64,000 bases of DNA from JACMLD01 sp047602295 (GTDB taxonomy: Bacteria; Bacteroidota; Bacteroidia; Chitinophagales; Chitinophagaceae), in contig JASGHP010000001.1 in the NCBI GenBank assembly GCA_047602295.1, positions 1,984,001-2,048,000 of the forward strand, written 5' to 3'. This document shows positions 25,077-32,089 of the stretch, piece by piece. The notes beneath the pieces are model-generated. The model worked only from the letters and a program-made list of their open reading frames with translations, made no database searches and had not been told where the DNA came from. A program made the position numbers and the translations under genes. Positions within the stretch are counted from its first letter, which is position 1, and every line of letters begins with the position of its first letter.

Positions 25077-26108
25077 ATGATGAAAACTAAATGGTTATTG
25101 ATTGGTTTGATGCTGCTGACAATGCAAGTTGCTATGGCGCAAAGCGGCGATTTGCAGGTGCAGGGAACTTCGCCTAATTTATACCTGGTGCATACAGTAC
25201 AGGCAAAAGAAAACTGGTATAGTGTTGGCCGCATTTACAATATCAGCCCCAAACAATTGGCTCCTTATAATACTTTAAGTTTAGACAAACCATTGTCTGT
25301 TGGGCAAACACTTAGAGTGCCACTTGTTGCAGAAAATTTTTCGCAGGACGGACAAAAAAGTGCTGACGAAGTTTTTGTTCCCGTGCATCATACCATACAA
25401 GAGAAAGAATGGTTTTACAGAATTAGCGTTAACTACAACAAGGTGCCGGTAGAAACATTGGAGAAATGGAATAACATTAATAAAGACCAGGCAAAAGCAG
25501 GGTTAAATATTATTGTTGGATACCTTAAAGTAAAAACCGGGCAATCTGCTTTGGCAGCACATGGTCAATCTAAGATTGTTGCTGCAGCTCCTTCAGTTAC
25601 TATTGGCAATGTGCCCGATGTAAAAAAGGCAGACGTTAAAGATGAAAAGAAACCTGCAGATAATATTGATGCAACTGCAAAAAATAATACTCCTAACAAT
25701 ATTCCTAAAACAGAGAACAAACCTGTTGTTGCTCCTGCAGTAGACAATACAGTAGCCACAAATAATAATGCTACTCCTGTTGCCAATAAAGTTGTAACTG
25801 GTGGAGGCAAAAGTTATTTTAAAACACAGTATGAAGAAAGCGGCAAATCTATCAGCGGCAATGCCGGCATCTTTAAAAGCACCAGCGGCTGGGGCGATGG
25901 AAAATTTTATGCATTGGTAAATAATGTACCGGTAGGAACCATTGTGCAGGTAAACAACCCGGTATCTGGCCGTGCAGTATTTGCAAAAGTATTGGGTAAT
26001 CTGCCAGATATGAAGGAGAGTACGGGATTGGTAGCACGACTAAGTGATGCGGCTGCAGCAGAACTAAATGCTGCAGGTGGCAGGTTTAGTGTAGAGTTGA
26101 GGTATTAA
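25077..26108 (+). CDS. Exported LysM protein with RlpA-like C-terminus
   Basis: Secreted or periplasmic peptidoglycan-binding protein of 343 residues. After the signal peptide MKTKWLLIGLMLLTMQVAMAQ there are two LysM modules (about residues 35-85, HTVQAKENWYSVGRIYNIS, and 100-155, HHTIQEKEWFYRISVNYNKV), a low-complexity linker rich in Asn/Lys/Pro/Val (residues 165-245), and a C-terminal segment (YALVNNVPVGTIVQVNNP, GRAVFAKVLG) resembling the double-psi barrel of RlpA. A role in cell-wall binding or remodelling is likely. The start ATGATG at 25077 leaves one or two Met. Ends at a strong terminator. Confidence 0.83.
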   Translation: MMKTKWLLIGLMLLTMQVAMAQSGDLQVQGTSPNLYLVHTVQAKENWYSVGRIYNISPKQLAPYNTLSLDKPLSVGQTLRVPLVAENFSQDGQKSADEVFVPVHHTIQEKEWFYRISVNYNKVPVETLEKWNNINKDQAKAGLNIIVGYLKVKTGQSALAAHGQSKIVAAAPSVTIGNVPDVKKADVKDEKKPADNIDATAKNNTPNNIPKTENKPVVAPAVDNTVATNNNATPVANKVVTGGGKSYFKTQYEESGKSISGNAGIFKSTSGWGDGKFYALVNNVPVGTIVQVNNPVSGRAVFAKVLGNLPDMKESTGLVARLSDAAAAELNAAGGRFSVELRY

Positions 26109-26122
26109 TTATAAAAATGTAG

Positions 26123-26142
26123 AGACGGGTCATGACCCGTCT
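26123..26142. repeat. 20-nt perfect palindrome (dispersed-repeat type)
   Basis: AGACGGGTCATGACCCGTCT is a perfect palindrome just before the terminator of the LysM gene. It resembles the GAGACG...CGTCTC mini-palindromes scattered in many genomes; only one copy is present here. Confidence 0.5.
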
Positions 26143-26153
26143 AAGAAGTTATT

Positions 26154-26188
26154 AAAAATGCTGCAACTTAATTGCAGCATTTTTTTTC
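26154..26188 (+). terminator. Terminator after the LysM gene
   Basis: AAAAATGCTGCAA (26154-26166), loop CTTAA, TTGCAGCATTTTT (26172-26184), continuing in T. Perfect 13-bp stem. Confidence 0.9.
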
Positions 26189-26492
26189 GTGTATTCATAA
26201 CAGTTATATTTTATTGTTTTAAATGGCATTGACTGTCATCAATCTTGTTTGTTTCATATAATACAAATGTTCTATTTAAGCATAGTTGTTTTTGGAAAAG
26301 ATCTCCGAATATCTACATATTAAACCTGCTTATCGAAAATCTAAAAATTAAGTAAGAATATCCACAACAATTGGCAGTTGTTTACGATAATAGTTGGAGC
26401 ATTGATTGATATACAAGGTATTATAAAAAAATATCATGTTTGTTGATGCAAATAAAATCCGTTAGTCCACCCCTTTAAAACTATTCAATTCC

Positions 26493-26741
26493 ATGAAAAG
26501 AATCTACAATGTTCACCCAGGTGAAATTTTAAGCAAAGAATTTTTAAACCCGCTGGGAATAACGCGGTACAGGTTTTCTAAAGACACCGGTATAAGGCTT
26601 ACTACTATCTCCGATATTGTACACAGGCGCAAACGCATTTCACCAGAGATTGCCGCAAAGCTTTCAAAGTATTTTGGCAATACTTCCAAATTTTGGTTAG
26701 AACTGCAAGAGGATTATGACGAAAAAAGAATGTCACGCTGA
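26493..26741 (+). CDS. HigA-family antitoxin-like regulator (orphan)
   Basis: 82-residue DNA-binding protein with the HigA/VapI-type N-terminus (VHPGEILSKEFLNPLGITRYRF) and a helix-turn-helix (SKDTGIRLTTISDIVHRRKRIS, quoted in two parts by eye), ending NTSKFWLELQEDYD, a signature of the family. In known modules HigA represses its own operon and neutralises the HigB ribonuclease, which is normally encoded immediately upstream. No HigB-like frame is present in the 385 nt upstream, so this is an orphan or has been recruited as a plain repressor. It overlaps the extended frame of the next gene, but that gene probably starts at 26779. Confidence 0.85.
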   Translation: MKRIYNVHPGEILSKEFLNPLGITRYRFSKDTGIRLTTISDIVHRRKRISPEIAAKLSKYFGNTSKFWLELQEDYDEKRMSR

Positions 26742-26778
26742 AAGACTATCTTGTAGCAAACAACCAACTATTTATTGT

Positions 26779-27336
26779 ATGGAAATTGATATCAACCAAA
26801 AGAAAATTTCTATTGGCGATAAGTACCAGATTTTTACAGATGGTGTGCAAACTAATCGTGCTGCTGCAAAACTTTTTCGCTTTTTTGCAGAGATAAACCT
26901 GTTTGATACAGAAAACGATTTTCCTTTAATGACTATTAAAAGGCGTTTTGCTTTTTTCAAAGCCAAATTTGATCTTACCAGGAAAGATGGTATTCTGTAT
27001 GAGTTTACAACAGTTTCATTTTGGAAAAGTCATTTTCAATGTACAGCCGGCAGGGATATGTATGATATCTATGCTCACCGTGGCAGAAAATATTCAGTGT
27101 ATAAAAACGATAAACAGGTAGCGTGGTGGGATAAGAATGCTGTTAGCTGGTTTAATGGAGATAACTATAAAATTATTGCAGACAGGGATTGCGATAAAAT
27201 ACTCATCATTTCTTTTTGTCTCGCGGTAGATAACTATGCCAACAGCGATAAGGAAAAAAGAACGGTCAATTTTAATATCGGAAGACTGGGCCCACAGGCA
27301 AGAAAGTTTGATGCGGGCTGGCAACCGAAATATTAA
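26779..27336 (+). CDS. LURP-one-related / tubby-like domain protein, tentative
   Basis: 185 residues from the ATG at 26779, chosen because the preceding 21 codons overlap the antitoxin gene and show no conserved character. The pattern of alternating strands (KKISIGDKYQIFTDG, NDFPLMTIKRRFAFFKAKFD, ILYEFTTVSFWKSHFQC, YDIYAHRGRKYSVYKN, KILIISFCLAVDNYANSDKE) with an aromatic C-terminal hydrophobic strand suggests the membrane-tethering tubby-like fold of LURP-one-related proteins. This is pattern-based and uncertain. It lies 37 nt after the antitoxin and is probably co-transcribed. Confidence 0.6.
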   Translation: MEIDINQKKISIGDKYQIFTDGVQTNRAAAKLFRFFAEINLFDTENDFPLMTIKRRFAFFKAKFDLTRKDGILYEFTTVSFWKSHFQCTAGRDMYDIYAHRGRKYSVYKNDKQVAWWDKNAVSWFNGDNYKIIADRDCDKILIISFCLAVDNYANSDKEKRTVNFNIGRLGPQARKFDAGWQPKY

Positions 27337-27379
27337 TCAACTATTGATGAAAATATTTTTTGAAGCTGGTATAGGTTTA

Positions 27380-28342
27380 TCAGAAACGATAGCCTCTTAA
27401 AAATTCATCCACCTGCATTTTCTTTTTGCCTTCCAGTTGCAATGTGTTTACATGAATATAGCCATCGCTGGTAGCAAATTTTAAAAAAGTTTTGTTGTCG
27501 GTAACCAATTCGCCGGGACCAACTTTTGGTGTAGTTATTTCTTTGCTGCTGCTATAAATCTTCAGCATTTTATCATTTAAAAAACTAAATGCTGCCGGAA
27601 AAGGAGAGAGGCCGCGGATAAGATTGTGAATTGCTGAGGTGCTGTTGTTCCAGTCTATTTTGCAGGTTTCTGTAAAAATTTTAGGTGCGTGTTTAATTGT
27701 TGATTCATCACCCATAAGATTAGTTTGCGGATGTTCCTGCAATGTTCCTGCTGCAAGCCCTGCAATTGTTTTTACCAATAATGCTGCCCCAATTTCTTTC
27801 ATCTTGTCGTGCACATCACCGGCAGTTTCATTTTCATCAATGGGGAAGCTTTCCTGCAATAAAATATTGCCTGTGTCTATTGCATGTTGCAATTTGAAAG
27901 TAGTAACACCCGTTTCTTTTTCTCCATTAATAACAGCCCAGTTAATAGGCGCTGCGCCACGGTATTGCGGTAAAAGAGAGCCATGCAGATTAATAGTGCC
28001 CATGGGCGGCATATCCCAAACAAGTTCCGGCAGCATGCGAAAAGCTACTACTACCTGTATATTGGCTTTTAAAGCACGCAGTGTTTCCAGGAACTCGGGG
28101 TTTTTCAATTTCTCCGGTTGCAGCAAAGGAAGGTTTTTTTCAACAGCATATTTCTTTACCGCACTTTCTGTAAGCTTCATGCCCCGGCCGGCCGGTTTGT
28201 CTGGCGCTGTAATAACAGCAGCAATATTAAACCCTGCATTAACCAGCGCATCAAGTGAGGCTACGGCAAATTCAGGCGTGCCCATAAAAATAATATTCCC
28301 TGCCCGGGCTATAGTTTCACTGTTTATTGGTTCGTTCATCAT
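27380..28342 (-). CDS. fmt: Methionyl-tRNA formyltransferase
   Basis: Formylates initiator Met-tRNA using 10-formyl-THF. The 320-residue product has the catalytic formyltransferase domain (IIFMGTPEFAVASLDAL, NLHGSLLPQYRGAAPINWAV with the catalytic His) and the C-terminal OB-type tRNA-binding domain (LVTDNKTFLKFATSDGYIHV). The ATG at 28342 is used; a second ATG follows directly, and the longer frame starts with TTG. Convergent with the tubby-like gene 44 nt away. Confidence 0.94.
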   Translation of the reverse strand: MMNEPINSETIARAGNIIFMGTPEFAVASLDALVNAGFNIAAVITAPDKPAGRGMKLTESAVKKYAVEKNLPLLQPEKLKNPEFLETLRALKANIQVVVAFRMLPELVWDMPPMGTINLHGSLLPQYRGAAPINWAVINGEKETGVTTFKLQHAIDTGNILLQESFPIDENETAGDVHDKMKEIGAALLVKTIAGLAAGTLQEHPQTNLMGDESTIKHAPKIFTETCKIDWNNSTSAIHNLIRGLSPFPAAFSFLNDKMLKIYSSSKEITTPKVGPGELVTDNKTFLKFATSDGYIHVNTLQLEGKKKMQVDEFLRGYRF

Positions 28343-28727
28343 AAAATTCAAAAGTAAAAATTAAAAAGTAAAAAACGTGAGCTACTAGCTATTAGCTGTG
28401 AGCTACGAGCCGTTTTGCTTCGTCATATTAATTCGTGAAACGAGAAAGACAATCTACAATCATGAGGGGGGCTTTAATTATCAGCCACCACTCACGACTG
28501 ACGACTCACCACTCACGATGACCTCCGTGAAATCTCCGTGCCCTCCCTGCCTCCGTGGCTACCGGTTTACCAAAAATTTAATCATGGAAAATGCTGAACA
28601 TTGGCTTATTTTCGGGGCGTCATCTTAATCCATCCTTTTCGTACAATTTTCTTTCAGAAAACCTGCTGCGCAATGTGTTGATATTACTGAGGTGATAACA
28701 ATAAAGTAATAATAAAAAAAATAGTTT
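28343..28727. repeat. Intergenic space with tandem-like and CTCCGTG repeats
   Basis: About 385 nt with no gene. It holds a GAGCTACTAGCTATTAGCTG simple run (about 28379-28398), ACTCACGACTGACGACTCAC-type words (28485-28518) and a CTCCGTG block (28522-28562) that recurs near 43284-43325 with the same GTGGCTAC ending. These are dispersed-repeat remains. Confidence 0.55.
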
Positions 28728-29183
28728 ATGCAAACAGTGAAAAGCGGCGATACAGTGAAAGTACACTATCATGGCCGCCTTACAGATGGAACAACTTTTG
28801 ACAGCAGTGAAGGACGTGAGCCGCTGGAATTTAAAGTAGGCAGCGGTATGGTAATAAAAGGTTTCGACGATGGCGTAACCGGCATGCAGATAGGCGAAAA
28901 GAAAACAATCAATATACCCGTAGACGACGCATATGGCCCGGTAAATGAAGGCATGATTGTAGAATTTCCAAAAGCTAACTTCCCGCCTGAAATGGTACCA
29001 GAAGTAGGTATGCAGTTAAATATGACAAGCGGAGACGGCCAGGTAATACCCGTGGTAATTACAGAAATAAAAGACGATGTAATTGCATTGGATGCCAATC
29101 ATCCTTTAGCCGGTGAAGATCTTATTTTTGATTTGGAACTAGTGGAAATAGTTGGCGCAAAGCCGCTGATCATTATGCCATAA
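28728..29183 (+). CDS. SlyD-type FKBP peptidyl-prolyl isomerase
   Basis: Proline isomerase and chaperone, cytoplasmic (no signal peptide). The 151-residue product has the FKBP half-domains (VKVHYHGRLTDGTTFDSS, FKVGSGMVIKGFDDGVTGM, AYGP) interrupted by the insert-in-flap chaperone domain (about residues 70-120) as in SlyD. It lacks the His-rich metal-binding tail of E. coli SlyD, so a nickel role is unlikely. Confidence 0.9.
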   Translation: MQTVKSGDTVKVHYHGRLTDGTTFDSSEGREPLEFKVGSGMVIKGFDDGVTGMQIGEKKTINIPVDDAYGPVNEGMIVEFPKANFPPEMVPEVGMQLNMTSGDGQVIPVVITEIKDDVIALDANHPLAGEDLIFDLELVEIVGAKPLIIMP

Positions 29184-29206
29184 TCAAAGCGTAAATCTAA
29201 CTATAC

Positions 29207-29250
29207 AAAGCCCATAGCTTGCCATTAGCAGGTTATGGGCTTTATTATTT
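29207..29250 (+). terminator. Terminator after the FKBP gene
   Basis: AAAGCCCATA (29207-29216) and TATGGGCTTT (29234-29243) form a perfect 10-bp stem followed by ATTATTTTTATT. Confidence 0.8.
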
Positions 29251-29305
29251 TTATTAACTGCAGTATTAATGATTTTAACCGGCGATAAGGAGCCTGAAAA
29301 TTAAA

Positions 29306-30208
29306 CTAAGCCGCAGCAGGTGCCTGTTCATTTTCAATTGAAGCCACGGGCCTGAATTTACTTTCATACACCCACAGCAATGCAGCAATTGATAATGCAA
29401 GTAAAACGCTGGCCAGCAAAGAACCTTCAAAACCAAATTTCCCCCCGGTAAGCAATACAGATCCCTGCACATCATGCTCCAAAAGGCTTTTAAGCGGTAT
29501 ACCACTTACTTCATATCCAAGTATAGGTCCCTGGAAAAAATTCCAACTAAAATGCAAGGCTATACCAAACCAGAGATTGCGGGTATAGATATAATTAAGA
29601 CCTAACAGAAGACCGGCTAAGAAAATATTAACAGCAGCAATCACAGAGAAATCGGGGTTGGCAAAATGTGCCAGTGCAAATAGTAATGCAGATAAAATAA
29701 GCGCAGGCCATTTGCCCATAGAATCAAGCAGGTTGTTAAGGATATATCCGCGACAAATAATTTCTTCAGAAAAAGCAGACATCAGCATAAGGCCAAAGCC
29801 AATGAATAAATCGCTGCCGTTGAAATTGATATCTGTCCACACCAGGTTTTTGGTAAAAAAAAGAATGCAGCTACCAAGGCATAGAAGGAAAATGCCCAGG
29901 AAGAAACCTGTTGCCGCATGTGATCCGTTTTTAGCAATGCCAAAGCCAAGACTTTCAAAAGAACGGCGATCAATGATCTTCCTAAATAACCAAACAATTA
30001 AAACACCCAAAGCAGCATTTATAAAAGTGACCAGGTAAAACAGGCTGCTCTTGTTGTTCTCACTGTTTAATGCAGCAATATTTTTAGCTGTAATTGCGCT
30101 GATAATAATTCCTGCGCTGATGCTGATGGCAAAATAGAAGATGATAAACAACAATGCCCTTAGCCAGCCAGCCGGAATCAATGGTTTCTTATGGAGTTCT
30201 GCTTTCAT
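29306..30208 (-). CDS. CPBP-family intramembrane protease
   Basis: Multi-spanning membrane protein (300 residues, about eight hydrophobic segments) of the CAAX-processing/bacteriocin-self-immunity family. The catalytic Glu pair lies in FSEEIICRGYILNNL (EExxxR), and the two His motifs are ILSALLFALAHF and WFGIALHFSWNF. Substrate unknown; no bacteriocin genes are adjacent, so a housekeeping role in membrane-protein processing is as likely as immunity. Divergent from pepT. Confidence 0.85.
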   Translation of the reverse strand: MKAELHKKPLIPAGWLRALLFIIFYFAISISAGIIISAITAKNIAALNSENNKSSLFYLVTFINAALGVLIVWLFRKIIDRRSFESLGFGIAKNGSHAATGFFLGIFLLCLGSCILFFTKNLVWTDINFNGSDLFIGFGLMLMSAFSEEIICRGYILNNLLDSMGKWPALILSALLFALAHFANPDFSVIAAVNIFLAGLLLGLNYIYTRNLWFGIALHFSWNFFQGPILGYEVSGIPLKSLLEHDVQGSVLLTGGKFGFEGSLLASVLLALSIAALLWVYESKFRPVASIENEQAPAAA

Positions 30209-30282
30209 TTCAGTTAATTTGCTTTTGCTATGCTTTATAAAAGCCTAGCTGCTAAATAAATTGTTGCAATAAAAATACAATT

Positions 30283-31530
30283 ATGTTTGATAATTATGCA
30301 TACACTTCTGCAGAACGTTTAATGCGCTATGTACAGATAGATACGCAGAGCGATCCGCATTCAACTACATTCCCTTCTACCGAAAAGCAAAAAGATCTTG
30401 CACAAATACTTGTGGCGGAATTATTATCACTGGGTCTTGCTGATGCCCATATGGACGACTACGGTTATGTTTTTGCAACCATTAATAGCAATACAGAAAA
30501 ACAAGTACCCATTATTTGCTTTTGCGCCCATATGGATACTGCACCAGATTGCAGTGGTGCAGGCGTAAAGCCTTTGTTGCACAAAAATTATGATGGTGCC
30601 GATATTGTGTTGCCCGATGATGATACACAAATCATAACCACGAATGAACATCCTTACCTAAAAGAAAAAATAGGTGAGGATATTATAACTGCATCTGGTA
30701 CAACTTTATTAGGTGCAGATGATAAAGCAGGTGTTGCTGTTATTATGGATTTTGTAAATTATTTGAGTCAACACCCCGAATTAAAGCATGGCACTATTAA
30801 AATTTTGTTTACACCAGACGAAGAAGTAGGGCGTGGTGTGGATAAGCTGGATTTACAAAAACTGGGAGCCCAATTTGCATATACACTAGACGGTGGCGAG
30901 CTGGGTAGTATTGAAGACGAGAATTTCTCTGCTGATGGTGTTAAAGTTACGTTTCATGGTATTAGTGCACACCCCGGCGCAGCAAAAGATAAACTGGTGA
31001 ATGCATTAAAGGTAGCTGCTTACTTTATTGATTCATTGCCAAAAGATGAATTGTCTCCTGAGACAACAGAAGATCGTTACGGTTTTGTACATCCTTTGCA
31101 TATTGAAGGCATTGCAGAGAAAGTAAGCGTACAATTTATTATCCGCGATTTTTTTACACATAAGCTGGAAGCATATGAAAATTACCTGCGTGATAAAGTA
31201 GACAATGCATTGGCTGCATTTCCTGGGGCCAAGGCAGATTTTACCGTGAAGGAGCAATACCGCAACATGAAAGAGGTATTGGACAATCATCCGCAAGTAG
31301 TGGAATATGCACGTGAAGCGATGCAGCGTGCAGGGATACAACAACATACTGCCGGTATACGCGGTGGCACAGATGGAAGTAGGTTGTCTTTTATGGGTTT
31401 GCCCTGTCCCAATATTTTTACTGGTGAAATGGCATTGCATGGCAAGCACGAATATGTAAGTGTGCAGGATATGCAAAAAAGCATGGAAACGCTTGTGCAC
31501 TTAGTACAGGTGTGGGAAGAGAAAGTGTAA
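30283..31530 (+). CDS. pepT: Peptidase T (tripeptide aminopeptidase)
   Basis: Dinuclear zinc M20-family enzyme releasing the N-terminal residue of tripeptides in the cytoplasm. The 415-residue product shows the metal-site motifs FCAHMDTAPD, TTLLGADDKAG and LFTPDEEVGRG, the DGG in TLDGGELG, and the late His in GGTDGSRLSFMGLPCPNIFTG-type region with HGKHEYVS. Length and all ligands are standard. Confidence 0.94.
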   Translation: MFDNYAYTSAERLMRYVQIDTQSDPHSTTFPSTEKQKDLAQILVAELLSLGLADAHMDDYGYVFATINSNTEKQVPIICFCAHMDTAPDCSGAGVKPLLHKNYDGADIVLPDDDTQIITTNEHPYLKEKIGEDIITASGTTLLGADDKAGVAVIMDFVNYLSQHPELKHGTIKILFTPDEEVGRGVDKLDLQKLGAQFAYTLDGGELGSIEDENFSADGVKVTFHGISAHPGAAKDKLVNALKVAAYFIDSLPKDELSPETTEDRYGFVHPLHIEGIAEKVSVQFIIRDFFTHKLEAYENYLRDKVDNALAAFPGAKADFTVKEQYRNMKEVLDNHPQVVEYAREAMQRAGIQQHTAGIRGGTDGSRLSFMGLPCPNIFTGEMALHGKHEYVSVQDMQKSMETLVHLVQVWEEKV

Positions 31531-31600
31531 TATTTTGTTGTCAGCATTTTAATCTAGCCAGCTTCTGCTGGTTTATATTCTTGTTAAGTAAATCCTTTTC

Positions 31601-31631
31601 AGCATTGTTGATCATCAGCAATGCTTTTTTT
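31601..31631 (+). terminator. Terminator after pepT
   Basis: AGCATTG (31601-31607), 11-nt loop, CAATGCT (31619-31625), then a run of six further T. It isolates pepT from the susC leader region. Confidence 0.75.
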
Positions 31632-31656
31632 ATGTGCATAATAATCAACGAGTAAA

Positions 31657-31673
31657 GTCTACAAAATTTGTAG
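31657..31673. promoter_or_regulatory. Upstream operator-like palindrome
   Basis: Contains the perfect palindrome CTACAAAATTTGTAG (31659-31673). The 17 bases GTCTACAAAATTTGTAG closely match GTCCACCAATTTAGTAG at 31773-31789 (13 of 17 identical), so the two look like copies of one regulator site about 115 bp apart. Confidence 0.5.
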
Positions 31674-31743
31674 GTTGATTCATTTGTTCAGCAATATTAT
31701 TCCTGCTGGTTGTCACGTGCTACATTAAAAAAATAAAAAAATG

Positions 31744-31791
31744 TTGTTTAACTAAATATTTAAAATATATTTGTCCACCAATTTAGTAGAC
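31744..31791 (+). promoter_or_regulatory. Promoter and overlapping operator of the SusCD-sulfatase operon
   Basis: TTG at 31744-31746, 19-nt spacer, and TATATTTG at 31766-31773 fit the Bacteroidota promoter. The sequence GTCCACCAATTTAGTAGAC (31773-31791) is an imperfect palindrome lying at the expected transcription start, related to the upstream palindrome; a repressor bound here would block initiation. Promoter match is direct, the repressor is inferred. Confidence 0.6.
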
Positions 31792-31826
31792 TTATAAAAA
31801 ATTGATTTATTATTTAAAGTTTAACC

Positions 31827-31922
31827 ATGCTGTCTTCTTCATTACCAAAAAACTGTCTTATTGCACAGCCATGCAGTAGTAAAGCCAACAATCGTTTGAT
31901 GCGTTGTTGTTGCTGTTGTTGA
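31827..31922 (+). CDS. Short leader peptide ending in five Cys codons
   Basis: A 31-codon frame begins at ATG 31827, some 50 nt after the promoter, and stops at TGA 31920-31922. It contains seven Cys in 31 residues and ends LMRCCCCC (Cys codons at 31905-31919). A run of five Cys codons at the stop is what an amino-acid-sensing leader should look like: ribosomes slow there only when Cys-tRNA is scarce. Cys-rich leader frames acting as cysteine-responsive attenuators are known in mycobacteria; the role here is inferred from position, codon run and the overlapping hairpins that follow. Expression is not proven. Confidence 0.65.
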   Translation: MLSSSLPKNCLIAQPCSSKANNRLMRCCCCC

Positions 31923-31971
31923 TTCTAATCTTATTGCTTCCATAATATTTATTTCATTTTACTAAACGCAA

Positions 31972-32038
31972 CCTGGCCGTTATAGGCCGGGCAAGGATTT
32001 TTTTGCCCTGTTTATGTATGTTTTCAAAAGCATACATA
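31972..32038 (+). promoter_or_regulatory. Candidate attenuator hairpins in the susC leader
   Basis: Hairpin A: CCTGGCC (31972-31978) with GGCCGGG (31985-31991), 6-nt loop, followed 6 nt later by seven T (31998-32004), terminator-like. Hairpin B: GGGCAA (31989-31994) with TTGCCC (32003-32008) uses the last bases of A and buries the T-run, so A and B exclude each other. Hairpin C: TATGTATG (32013-32020) with CATACATA (32031-32038), 50 nt before the susC start. The stop of the Cys leader lies 50 nt upstream of A. Confidence 0.5.
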
Positions 32039-32089
32039 CAGGAATAGACTTCTATTGCCCAAAACCAATTACACTTTTAATTTCTTTAC

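Noticed and set aside
26109..26492. HigB toxin upstream of HigA
   Set aside because: The 385 nt contain a terminator and a palindrome but no RelE/HigB-like frame on either strand.
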